Shown one piece after another: positions 16,313 to 23,478 of a stretch of 50,067 bases of DNA. Under the pieces are notes generated by a model. That model made no database searches. It had not been told where the DNA came from and was given only the letters and a program-made list of their open reading frames with translations. Both the position numbers and the translations under genes were made by a program. How positions within the stretch are numbered: the stretch's first letter is position 1; every line of letters begins with the position of its first letter. Source of the DNA: a virus; IMG/VR virus record IMGVR_UViG_3300010354_015069, positions 1 through 50,067 of that record. One strand, given 5' to 3'.

Positions 16313-17002
16313 ATGTTAAAAACCCTTTCAATTATAGCCGTTTCTGTTTTGGGAACTGCTACAGCATCAGCGGCAACAATGCCATCTATGAATATCCAAA
16401 CTTCACAAACTCCTCCGATTGAAATTGCAACTAATTCTAGTTCTCAACCCATTTCAGTGAACGAGGAGTTTTCCATTAAGGATAGTCAAGATACAACGCC
16501 TCAAGAGGTTGTACCAGAAAAGCCTATAGAGAAAAGGCTAGTTTGTAAAGGATGCAATGAAAATGAAAACATCACGCTTTCATTTCTACAGGATAATGGA
16601 GTTAAAGACAAAAATGCCCTAGCCACTATTATGGGTAATATTCGACAGGAATCTTCTTTCTTCCCCAATATTTGTGAGGGTGGAGCAAGAGTTTCCTATC
16701 GTGGATGTAGAAGAGGTGGTTACGGTGCGATTCAGTGGACGGATGCCAAGAGGTACTATGGTCTTGGAATGTTTGCTTCAAAGATGGGAGGCGATCCTTC
16801 CTCTCTTGGCACACAACTTGAATATCTTCTTTATGAAGATGATTGGAAAATGATTGAGCCTCATATGAAACGTCCTGGTGGTTCGATTCATGATTATATG
16901 AGACTTGCTCGTAAGTGGATTCGTTGGGGACATCACGGAGCAAGAACTCATTATGCTTATGATTATTCAAAAAGATTAATCTTCACTGAATCCGAAAGTT
17001 AA
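16313..17002 (+). CDS. Secreted phage lysozyme-like protein (tail lysozyme fold)
   Basis: A 229-residue protein with a Sec signal peptide (MLKTLSIIAVSVLGTATASA, cleavage probably after ASA), a Ser/Pro/Thr-rich linker and a CKGC motif near 75. The C-terminal domain (about 80-225) has IMGNIRQESSFFPN, GGYGAIQWTDAKR and a Tyr/Asp helix, the pattern of the phage tail lysozyme family; the Glu in RQESS is the likely catalytic acid. It is predicted to act in the periplasm on peptidoglycan. The NlpC/P60-like gene follows after 32 bases. Confidence 0.75.
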   Translation: MLKTLSIIAVSVLGTATASAATMPSMNIQTSQTPPIEIATNSSSQPISVNEEFSIKDSQDTTPQEVVPEKPIEKRLVCKGCNENENITLSFLQDNGVKDKNALATIMGNIRQESSFFPNICEGGARVSYRGCRRGGYGAIQWTDAKRYYGLGMFASKMGGDPSSLGTQLEYLLYEDDWKMIEPHMKRPGGSIHDYMRLARKWIRWGHHGARTHYAYDYSKRLIFTESES

Positions 17003-17034
17003 ATTAACTTCCATTAACCCACTCAAAATGAAAG

Positions 17035-17487
17035 ATGGTAGTTACAGTAGAAGAAGTAAAACTTCTGGAAACAGATTTTTACTCATCATACAACAGAATA
17101 AAATCACAATTTAATTATTATGATGGTTACAGAAACAATTGCTCCAATGTAGTTAGAAAATTCTTATCTGAAATTGGAGTAGATGTTTCAAAAGTAACAC
17201 CTTATGCTGATACTGTTCGTAATTTAGGATTAATACGATTTAATACTAAAGATCTTGAGATTGGGGATGTTGTTGCTATGGGAAGACCTGGCGACACTTG
17301 GCACGTTGGAGTTTATATGGGTTTGAATAAAGTCCTTCATCAATCAGCATCAAGAGGATACAAAATTGGAATTTATAACGATTTAACTGCTTTTATACAT
17401 CATCGTGCTGGATTCTATTTCGTAAGACCAACTTATCCAGTTCGTTATATACTGCGTGAACATTTTATTGCACCTGATATAGGATAA
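17035..17487 (+). CDS. NlpC/P60-like cysteine peptidase
   Basis: A 150-residue protein with the order Cys-His-polar expected of NlpC/P60 peptidoglycan amidases and endopeptidases: YRNNCSNVVRKFL (Cys at about 38), DLEIGDVVAMGRPGDTWHVGVYMG (His near 87) and a later His/Gln pair (VLHQSA). No signal peptide. It pairs with the secreted lysozyme-like protein upstream and ends in a strong terminator. Together they would cut glycan and peptide bonds. Confidence 0.7.
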   Translation: MVVTVEEVKLLETDFYSSYNRIKSQFNYYDGYRNNCSNVVRKFLSEIGVDVSKVTPYADTVRNLGLIRFNTKDLEIGDVVAMGRPGDTWHVGVYMGLNKVLHQSASRGYKIGIYNDLTAFIHHRAGFYFVRPTYPVRYILREHFIAPDIG

Positions 17488-17498
17488 TAAATAAAACT

Positions 17499-17523
17499 GG
17501 GAGAGTTCTTCTCTCCCTTTTTT
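17499..17523 (+). terminator. Rho-independent terminator
   Basis: GGGAGAG / CTCTCCC stem, five-base loop, T-rich tail, directly after the NlpC/P60-like gene. Confidence 0.85.
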
Positions 17524-17539
17524 CTTTTCTTTCTCATAA

Positions 17540-18016
17540 ATGAAAATATATCTTTTGGGAAGAAGAACTCTTGCAGCAGCAATTATTTCTGCTGTAATTA
17601 GTTTTTTAATTTTCTTTTTAAAATCAAATGATATTATTATTAGTGAGAAAACAATATGGAAAATTTATTATGAAGTTCAAAAATTATTCAAACAATATTT
17701 TCCTGATGATAATGAATTACAAAGAGAAATTCAGGATCAATTAAATCGCAAAATAATTGAAGATGAGGAGCTTCGTGAATATAAGGTTCGTAGAGATGTA
17801 GATTATGCTCTTTTGGATTATGAAAGATTGGAAAGAGAAAATTATATTCCAAATATGAAAAATCAAAATATTTTAGAAGAAATCAATAAACCAAAATACA
17901 ATGAATTGCAACGAAAAATTATAAAAGATGCAGTTTATTATGAGTTTGCTGATGGCACTATGGGTATTCGTGGTGCTTGGGTTCCACCAGATCCCAGAGA
18001 AATACCATTGGAATAA
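17540..18016 (+). CDS. Membrane-anchored helical protein (158 aa)
   Basis: A single N-terminal membrane segment (residues about 9-27, TLAAAIISAVISFLIFFL) after a basic start, then a long charged helical region with coiled-coil tendency (ELQREIQDQLNRKIIEDEEL) and a C-terminal FADGTMGIRGAWVPPDPRE segment. The topology resembles an inner-membrane spanin, and it follows two cell-wall enzyme genes, but no outer-membrane partner is visible. Function unproved. Confidence 0.6.
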   Translation: MKIYLLGRRTLAAAIISAVISFLIFFLKSNDIIISEKTIWKIYYEVQKLFKQYFPDDNELQREIQDQLNRKIIEDEELREYKVRRDVDYALLDYERLERENYIPNMKNQNILEEINKPKYNELQRKIIKDAVYYEFADGTMGIRGAWVPPDPREIPLE

Positions 18017-18060
18017 ATGGTATATATAATTAAATCCTTATTACTTAATTGGAAATTATT

Positions 18061-18270
18061 ATGGACGAAACAACACAACAAAGTCACCTTAAAGAACTTA
18101 TTCAACAAAAAGAAGCATTACAAACTGAGATTAATAACCTTCAAAATGTGATGTCATCTAAAAGAGATTTATTCTTAAAAGTTCAAGGTGCAATTGAATA
18201 TCTTACACAAATTGGTGTGACACTTCCTGAAGTGGAAGAAACACCATCAGAAGAACCAGAAGAGGATTGA
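18061..18270 (+). CDS. Small coiled-coil protein (69 aa)
   Basis: Start chosen at ATG 18061; a TTG 12 bases earlier is less likely. The protein forms a heptad coiled coil (LKELIQQKEALQTEINNLQ), then LFLKVQGAIEYLTQIG and an acidic Pro/Glu tail. This pattern is common in phages as a conserved unnamed protein. It directly precedes the tRNA cluster. Confidence 0.65.
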   Translation: MDETTQQSHLKELIQQKEALQTEINNLQNVMSSKRDLFLKVQGAIEYLTQIGVTLPEVEETPSEEPEED

Positions 18271-18342
18271 CATTTTAAAACTTCACTGGTATTATAAGAA
18301 GGTAGTTGAGGGATAAAAATCTTGATACTACTTTTTTCTTAT

Positions 18343-18415
18343 GGGCACGTAGCATAATGGATAATGCAGCATCCTTCTAAGATGTCGATTGGGAGTTCGA
18401 CCCTCTCCGTGCCTG
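18343..18415 (+). tRNA. tRNA-Arg (anticodon TCT)
   Basis: Cloverleaf folds by eye: acceptor GGGCACG with CGTGCCT (one G-T end pair), D-stem GCAT/ATGC, anticodon loop CTTCTAA and T-arm GGGAG-TTCGACC-CTCTC. CCA is not encoded. It reads AGA codons, which are frequent in this AT-rich phage. Confidence 0.9.
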
Positions 18416-18592
18416 CTTGGAGATTTATTTTCCATATATAAAACCGATAGAGGGTAAGTCTCTGTTATATCCTTATGAGGTATATCACACTTACTCCATC
18501 AAAATGTAGGAAGTGCAATCCCTCTCGCTGGTTACGGCTGGATGATGGAAAAGGTGATTCTGTCCGCACATAGAGATCCCTCCTACCACCAT

Positions 18593-18664
18593 TCCCCTGT
18601 AGCTCAGCGGTAGAGATATCGACTGTTAATCGATTGGTCACAAGTTCGAATCTTGTCGGGGGAG
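18593..18664 (+). tRNA. tRNA-Asn (anticodon GTT)
   Basis: Acceptor TCCCCTG with CGGGGGA, anticodon loop CTGTTAA, T-loop TTCGAAT. CCA not encoded. Second of four clustered tRNA genes. Confidence 0.92.
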
Positions 18665-18770
18665 TTGGAAGGTCTGGAAATGTCTGGGTCTTCTAAATTT
18701 AATAAGGTATGGAAAGTAAAAGGAGCATGGGAACCGAAAGGAGATACCGCACCTGCCTTATTATCTTATT

Positions 18771-18836
18771 CACTGCTTTCTAATGCAGTGAAAATTGCAG
18801 AAAGTGTCTTCTGCGGGTGGTGGGCACTCACTACCC
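18771..18836 (+). repeat. Three consecutive hairpins before tRNA-Thr
   Basis: Perfect inverted repeats in tandem: CACTGC/GCAGTG (18771-18790), GCAGAA/TTCTGC (18797-18814) and GGGTGGTG/CACTACCC with one G-T pair (18815-18836). They end four bases before tRNA-Thr. They lack T runs, so they are unlikely terminators and may be RNA-processing signals. The rest of the 18665-18770 spacer holds no gene I can support. Confidence 0.6.
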
Positions 18837-18840
18837 ATTT

Positions 18841-18912
18841 GCCGAAGTAGCTCAGTGATAGAGCAGGAATTTTGTAAATTTCAGGTCGCAGGTTTGATCC
18901 CTGTCTTCGGCT
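18841..18912 (+). tRNA. tRNA-Thr (anticodon TGT)
   Basis: Acceptor GCCGAAG with CTTCGGC, D-arm AGCTCAGTGATAGAGC, anticodon loop TTTGTAA, T-loop TTTGATC. CCA not encoded. Confidence 0.9.
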
Positions 18913-18914
18913 CT

Positions 18915-18936
18915 TGACATAATACTCATTATGTCA
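18915..18936 (+). repeat. Perfect hairpin between tRNA-Thr and tRNA-Gly
   Basis: TGACATAAT / ATTATGTCA, a 9-base perfect inverted repeat with a four-base loop, three bases after tRNA-Thr. A second one, GGGAG/CTCCC, lies at 18972-18987 before tRNA-Gly. No T run follows either. Confidence 0.6.
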
Positions 18937-18993
18937 TATACTTCAAATGTCCGTGTGAAGTGAAGTGCGTAGGGAGAGAAATCTCCCATATTT

Positions 18994-19065
18994 GCGGGTG
19001 TAGTTCAGTGGTAGAACGCTATCCTTCCAAGTTAGATGTCGCCCGTTCAAATCGGGTCATCCGCT
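18994..19065 (+). tRNA. tRNA-Gly (anticodon TCC)
   Basis: Acceptor GCGGGTG with CATCCGC, D-arm AGTTCAGTGGTAGAAC, anticodon loop CTTCCAA, T-loop TTCAAAT. CCA not encoded. Last of the four-tRNA cluster. Confidence 0.92.
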
Positions 19066-19123
19066 TTCCTCAAGAAATTGAGGATACTAAATAAACTTCG
19101 TAGTTACAATTCTTAATAACTAT

Positions 19124-20596
19124 ATGAAACTTCTACAAAAACTAATGCTACTTCCTGTTGCTTTAGGACTTGTTGCTCCTGCTGCGAATGCGGCAAATCT
19201 GAATATGGATGGGGTAAATAAGTATTCTTCTGAAGAGCAGGTTACTAGCATCAATCAATTTTCTGACGTAAAATCCACCGATTGGGCATATCAGGCACTC
19301 AGCAATCTTGTTGAGCGTTATGGATGTGTAGCAGGGTATCCAAATGGTACTTATGCTGGTGGTAAGTCAATGACTCGTTTTGAGGCAGCAGCACTTTTGA
19401 ATGCTTGTCTTGATCGTGTAACAGAAACTACAGATGAACTACAACGTCTGCTGAAAGAATTTTCTGCAGAACTTGCTGTACTTCGTGGACGTGTAGATGG
19501 TCTGGAGAAGAAAGTAGGAAATCTTGAGGCAACTCAATTTTCTACTACTACCAAACTCAGAGGTGAAGCAACCTTTGTTCTGGGTGGAGTTCCAAATCTT
19601 AGGACAAATGCTGGTGGAAACGTAGGCAACACCGCATTTAACTATGATGTTCGCCTGAACTTTGATACTTCATTTACTGGTAAGGACCTTCTTCGCACTC
19701 GTCTGCGTTCTGGTAATTTCAGCACTGATCCTTTTGGATCAAGCTCATCTCTGTTTAAACTTGACAAGGCAGAAAGTTTTGCTGATCAGGTAGTACTTGA
19801 TCGTCTTTACTATCAATTCCCAGTTGGAAATAGTGTAACTATTACTGCTGGTCCAATGGTTCGTAACACTGAAATGACTTGGATTCCTTCGGCATATAAG
19901 TCGGACATCCTTGACTTCTTCCAACTTGCTGGTGCTTCTGGTGTCTATAACAAGGCAACAGGTGCTGGTTTTGGTGTTCAGTGGAAACAACCTGGAAAAT
20001 CTGGTGTTATTGCTAACCTGAACTATGTTGCTCAGTCTGGTAACAGTTCAACTACTGGTGTCTTTGATGCTGCTGGTGGTCTTAACCTTCTGGCACAACT
20101 TGGATACCGTGCTCCTCAATGGGGTATGGCAGTTGCTTATCGTTATGGTACTGAAGGAACTCGTGTTCGTAACTTCAATGCTCTGAGAGGTGGTTCTGCT
20201 GCTCTAGTAGCAGGTCAATCTACCAATTCTCTTGCTGTGAATGCTTATTGGCAACCACAACAATCTGGTGCTGTTCCATCAATTTCTGCTGGTTACGGAT
20301 ATAATGGCGTGACTGGTAATGGTCCTGTTACTGGTGCCACTACTTCAAATTCTTGGTATGTTGGTCTTCAGTGGGCTGATGTATTTGCTAAGGGCAATGC
20401 TGCTGGTATTGCCGTTGGACAACCAGGAAATTCTGAAAATATTAGTGCTGATGCAACTATGCTTGAACTCTTTTACAAGTATAGGGTATCTGATAATATT
20501 GCCATTACTCCTTCTATCTTCTACGTCTCCAATAACCAAAGGTTCCAAAATAGTTCTTCTTGGGGTGGCGTGATTCAGACCACATTTAGGTTCTGA
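19124..20596 (+). CDS. Cyanobacterial-type outer-membrane porin (SLH + OprB-like barrel)
   Basis: A 490-residue protein with a signal peptide (MKLLQKLMLLPVALGLVAP to ANA). An S-layer-homology domain (about 44-105: FSDVKSTDWAYQALSNLVER, MTRFEAAALLNACLDRV) would bind the cell wall. A short coiled coil (AVLRGRVDGLEKKVGNLEA) follows, then a long beta-barrel ending in Phe (TTFRF), the outer-membrane insertion signal. This is the layout of cyanobacterial SomA/OprB-type porins. The region looks less AT-rich and more host-like than its neighbours, so it was probably taken from a host. It would change uptake of small solutes through the infected cell's outer membrane. PstS follows. Confidence 0.88.
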   Translation: MKLLQKLMLLPVALGLVAPAANAANLNMDGVNKYSSEEQVTSINQFSDVKSTDWAYQALSNLVERYGCVAGYPNGTYAGGKSMTRFEAAALLNACLDRVTETTDELQRLLKEFSAELAVLRGRVDGLEKKVGNLEATQFSTTTKLRGEATFVLGGVPNLRTNAGGNVGNTAFNYDVRLNFDTSFTGKDLLRTRLRSGNFSTDPFGSSSSLFKLDKAESFADQVVLDRLYYQFPVGNSVTITAGPMVRNTEMTWIPSAYKSDILDFFQLAGASGVYNKATGAGFGVQWKQPGKSGVIANLNYVAQSGNSSTTGVFDAAGGLNLLAQLGYRAPQWGMAVAYRYGTEGTRVRNFNALRGGSAALVAGQSTNSLAVNAYWQPQQSGAVPSISAGYGYNGVTGNGPVTGATTSNSWYVGLQWADVFAKGNAAGIAVGQPGNSENISADATMLELFYKYRVSDNIAITPSIFYVSNNQRFQNSSSWGGVIQTTFRF

Positions 20597-20618
20597 TAAA
20601 CTACTCATAATTTGAGTG

Positions 20619-20650
20619 ATACTACCCCCAAAAGGGGTAGTATTTTTTTA
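20619..20650 (+). terminator. Rho-independent terminator after porin gene
   Basis: ATACTACCCC / GGGGTAGTAT perfect stem with a short loop and T run. It separates the porin transcript from pstS. Confidence 0.88.
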
Positions 20651-20664
20651 TAGGTAAAAATTCT

Positions 20665-20683
20665 CTTAACCTTCTCTTAGTTG
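20665..20683 (+). promoter_or_regulatory. Pho box (PhoB/SphR binding site) upstream of pstS
   Basis: Two 8-base direct repeats, CTTAACCT and CTTAGTTG, separated by three bases, match the cyanobacterial Pho box pattern. They lie 64 bases before the preferred pstS start. Host phosphate-starvation control of cyanophage pstS is known, so host-regulated expression is likely. Confidence 0.6.
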
Positions 20684-20747
20684 TAATACGATTACTTCTA
20701 TGATAGACTTGAAGCGTAGTTTTTATTACACATACAAAAATTTTTTT

Positions 20748-21713
20748 ATGAAACTTAAACATTTCGTTTCTATTACTTGTCTTGCTCTTATTCCTGGTGC
20801 ATCTCTTGCTGGATCAACGATAAATGGTGCTGGAGCAACTTTCCCTGCACCTCTATACCAAAGATGGTTTCAAGATTATTCTTCATCAGGTAATCGTGTG
20901 AATTATCAAAGTGTGGGATCCGGAGCAGGAGTAAGGCAATTTATCGCTGGCACTGTTGATTTTGGTGCTTCTGACGAACCAATTTCAGCAAAAGATGTTG
21001 CTAAAGTGAAGCGTGGTGTTGTTCAAATTCCTATGATTGGAGGAACAATTGCTATTGCTTATAACAAACCAGGATGTTCTCTCAAACTTACTCAAAAACA
21101 AACTGTAGATATTTTTTCAGGACGTATTAATGACTGGAAACAAGTAGGATGTTCTGCTGGTCCAATGAGAGTTGTTTATCGTTCTGATGGTTCTGGAACT
21201 ACCTTTGCCTTTACTAATTCTCTGGATGCTTTTGGTGGATGGTCTCCTGGTGTTGGTAAGTCTGTAAAATGGCCTACTGGTGTTGGTGCTAAAGGTAATG
21301 AAGGTGTTTCTGGAACAATTAAAACAACTCCTGGTGCTATTGGTTATGTGAATACTGGATTTGTAAAATCAAATAAACTTCAAGTTGCATCACTTCAAAA
21401 TAAAGCAGGACAGTTTGTTCTTCCTAATGCTAAATCAGGTGCTGCTGCTTTGAATAGTATTAAATTGGATCCTATTACTCTTGCTGGAGAAAATCCAAAT
21501 CCTTCTGCTTCGGGTGCTTATCCAATTTCAACTTTGACTTGGATTCTTGCATATAAAACTGGTAATGGTTCAAAGGCAGATGATATTCGTGCTGCCTTGA
21601 ATTATGCTTTGAGTTCTAAGTCACAAATGATTGCTGATGATCTTGGATATGTTCCTCTTGCTGGTAGTATTTTAAATAAATCCAGAATTGCTGTTAAACG
21701 AATTGGTAGTTGA
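20748..21713 (+). CDS. pstS: Phosphate ABC transporter substrate-binding protein
   Basis: Binds phosphate in the periplasm and hands it to the host PstCAB transporter. Start set at ATG 20748, which opens a clear signal peptide (MKLKHFVSITCLALIPGASLAG); an in-frame ATG at 20700 would add 16 unlikely residues. Binding-site motifs: GAGATFPAPLY, SVGSGAGVRQF, FGASDEPIS, and RSDGSGTTFAF. Length 321 is typical of phage PstS. It sits after a Pho box and next to a porin gene, suggesting joint boosting of phosphate uptake. Confidence 0.93.
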   Translation: MKLKHFVSITCLALIPGASLAGSTINGAGATFPAPLYQRWFQDYSSSGNRVNYQSVGSGAGVRQFIAGTVDFGASDEPISAKDVAKVKRGVVQIPMIGGTIAIAYNKPGCSLKLTQKQTVDIFSGRINDWKQVGCSAGPMRVVYRSDGSGTTFAFTNSLDAFGGWSPGVGKSVKWPTGVGAKGNEGVSGTIKTTPGAIGYVNTGFVKSNKLQVASLQNKAGQFVLPNAKSGAAALNSIKLDPITLAGENPNPSASGAYPISTLTWILAYKTGNGSKADDIRAALNYALSSKSQMIADDLGYVPLAGSILNKSRIAVKRIGS

Positions 21714-21733
21714 TAATATATAATCTATAATTT

Positions 21734-21764
21734 AAACCACTCAAATTATTTGGGTGGTTTTTTT
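21734..21764 (+). terminator. Rho-independent terminator after pstS
   Basis: AAACCACTCAAA / TTTGGGTGGTTT stem (one G-T pair), three-base loop and T run, just before the next late promoter. Confidence 0.85.
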
Positions 21765-21771
21765 ATAAATA
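21764..21771 (+). promoter_or_regulatory. T4-type late promoter box TATAAATA
   Basis: Exact consensus 19 bases before the ATG at 21791. Confidence 0.75.
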
Positions 21772-21790
21772 ACTAAAAAGTATTTGTAAG

Positions 21791-22510
21791 ATGGACGCAC
21801 AAGAACTTAGCAATCTTCAAGAAGCATATTTGAGTGTTTATGATAATATAATGGAAAAGGAAGATAGTCCTTATGAAAAAGCATCTGATGCGGCATTAGA
21901 TGCAAGATATGGATATGGTAGAGCAACTGGTGATAAGCGTTCTTTTGGTAGAGCAGCAAATCGTTCTTCTGCTGCCGCTGCTCTTCGTGCTATTAGAAGA
22001 GGTAAAAGAAGTGGTAGTGGAACTTCAAGAGAAGCAGGTGCTGATGCAGTTCACCAAGGTTGGGCAAGAACAGCAAAAACAAGTGCCGACCAAACTCCAG
22101 AGAAAAAGAAAAGAAGAGCAAAACTTGCAAATACATCATACTCAAATCTTCCTGATGATGAAAAGGAAAAAGATAGAGTATCTTTTGATGCTGTGAGAGC
22201 AGTTTATAATAGAAGAAATCAAAGAGAAGAAACAGACCTCTACGACATCATCCTCTCACATCTTCTTGATGAAGGATATGCTGAAACACTAGAACAAGCA
22301 GAAGTCATTATGGTGAATATGAGTGAAGAGTGGAGAGAAAGTATTGTTGAAGCAAAAGTGGATGAAAGAATTCCAGAACACAAAAGATCTGCTGCCAGAC
22401 TGGCAAGATATGATAATCCAAGCGGTGCTTTAATGTTGGGTGGTGGGCAACAAAGAGCACGTAGAGAAGAACATAAACAAAGAAGAGGAGTTAGAACAAG
22501 AGGTAGATAA
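21791..22510 (+). CDS. Basic modular protein with capsid-targeting-like N-terminus
   Basis: A 239-residue protein. N-terminus MDAQELSNLQEAYLSVY, with LQE-A as a gp21-type site, matches the 12897 protein closely. A long Arg/Ala/Ser/Gly-rich basic region (residues 40-145) follows, then the helical module DLYDIILSHLLDEGYAET to MSEEWRESIVEA (about 148-187) and a basic tail. The module ends SIVE-A, itself a possible second cleavage site. The high Arg content suits contact with packaged DNA. Inferred internal virion protein. Confidence 0.65.
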   Translation: MDAQELSNLQEAYLSVYDNIMEKEDSPYEKASDAALDARYGYGRATGDKRSFGRAANRSSAAAALRAIRRGKRSGSGTSREAGADAVHQGWARTAKTSADQTPEKKKRRAKLANTSYSNLPDDEKEKDRVSFDAVRAVYNRRNQREETDLYDIILSHLLDEGYAETLEQAEVIMVNMSEEWRESIVEAKVDERIPEHKRSAARLARYDNPSGALMLGGGQQRARREEHKQRRGVRTRGR

Positions 22511-22532
22511 TAATATCAATATCAATTTTTTT

Positions 22533-22540
22533 TATAAATA
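22533..22540 (+). promoter_or_regulatory. T4-type late promoter box TATAAATA
   Basis: Exact consensus 20 bases before the Dps-like gene. Confidence 0.7.
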
Positions 22541-22560
22541 CTTGTAAAAAGTATGCTATA

Positions 22561-23007
22561 ATGGAAAAATTATACAAACTCATAAGTGATGCTCAGGCAT
22601 CACTTTTTGTTCTATTTCATAAAACTTGGGTATATCATTGGCACGTTGTTGGTCCAGATTTTCATCAACTTCATACTGTTTTTGGAGAGCAGTATGAAAC
22701 TATGATTGAAGAAGTTGATCGTATCAGCGAGCATATGAGATACTTGAATATTAAACCAATTAGCACTCTTACAAGAACTACAGAGGTTTCCAGAGTAGAA
22801 CAAGCATCAAATAGTGCTCAAGACATTGATGCGATGGGTATGGTAAAACAACTTCAAGATGATAATAAGTCCTTTATAGATATTTTAACAGAGGTTTCTC
22901 AAGAAGCAGAAAAGCAAAATCAATACGCAACCGCAAATTTAGTTCAAGATTTAATGGAGTCTCACGGCAAATTTGTTTGGTTTCTTCGTTCTTTTACTGA
23001 AAAATAA
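22561..23007 (+). CDS. Dps/ferritin-like protein
   Basis: A 148-residue four-helix protein. The Dps signature is clear: YHWHVVGPDFHQLHTVFGEQYE followed by EEVDRISEHMRYL, which carries the His, Asp and Glu ligands of the inter-subunit ferroxidase site. Dps proteins form 12-mers that oxidise and store iron and protect DNA. There is no lysine-rich DNA-binding tail. Late promoter upstream, which suggests a role late in infection or in the particle. A zinc-ribbon gene follows after 9 bases. Confidence 0.82.
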   Translation: MEKLYKLISDAQASLFVLFHKTWVYHWHVVGPDFHQLHTVFGEQYETMIEEVDRISEHMRYLNIKPISTLTRTTEVSRVEQASNSAQDIDAMGMVKQLQDDNKSFIDILTEVSQEAEKQNQYATANLVQDLMESHGKFVWFLRSFTEK

Positions 23008-23016
23008 ATTAAAATT

Positions 23017-23274
23017 ATGGAAAATTTAAAAGTCAGATGCCGCTCCTGTGGTAAGGAGTTAGAGGGGCATCCTACTAAAACAGTGTCTTGTGGTTGCCCT
23101 AATATGACAACCATTCGTGGTAACAAAATTTCAGCGGTAGATCTGTCAAAAGTTTTAATGTTAAATTCTGTTGCATCTAAATCTACAAATACTTATCTCA
23201 GTTCTCAAGATCTTCAATTTCAAGAAGAAAGAAGAAAAAGAAAAGTAAGAAAATTGGATTTTGAAATTCGTTAA
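23017..23274 (+). CDS. Zinc-ribbon-like small phage protein (85 aa)
   Basis: N-terminal cysteines CRSC (8-11) and CGC (about 25-27) form a probable zinc ribbon. It is followed by KISAVDLSKVLML and a basic tail (EERRKRKVRKLDFEIR). This looks like a conserved cyanophage protein. It may bind nucleic acid or act as a regulator; unproved. Cotranscribed with dps. Confidence 0.65.
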   Translation: MENLKVRCRSCGKELEGHPTKTVSCGCPNMTTIRGNKISAVDLSKVLMLNSVASKSTNTYLSSQDLQFQEERRKRKVRKLDFEIR

Positions 23275-23328
23275 TGTTCGGTTTTCAACACAAAAATAAA
23301 TAGATTATTACTTTAAAAAATCTATTAC

Positions 23329-23478
23329 ATGGATTCTAATACTAGATCTAATTGGATTAAAATCAAAGAAACTTTTGAAAAATCTGGTAATACCGATAAT
23401 ATGTTTTATAAAAGGGCATGTGAAGTTGTAAAAACAGGTAAAGATCCAATGGAAAAATTTTGGAATGATAAAAAATGA
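23329..23478 (+). CDS. Small hypothetical protein (49 aa)
   Basis: ATG to TGA with a basic, helical sequence (SNWIKIKETFEKSGN, VVKTGKDPMEKFWNDKK). Its end overlaps the next gene (ATGA), which supports translation. No family recognised. Confidence 0.5.
   Translation: MDSNTRSNWIKIKETFEKSGNTDNMFYKRACEVVKTGKDPMEKFWNDKK

Noticed and set aside
18653-18850. A 65-residue plus-strand reading frame between tRNA-Asn and tRNA-Thr
   Set aside because: It starts with TTG inside a tRNA and runs through the hairpin spacers into the next tRNA. No ribosome site.
20700-20747. Longer PstS start at ATG 20700
   Set aside because: It would put 16 basic and aromatic residues before a normal signal peptide; ATG 20748 gives a standard secretion signal.
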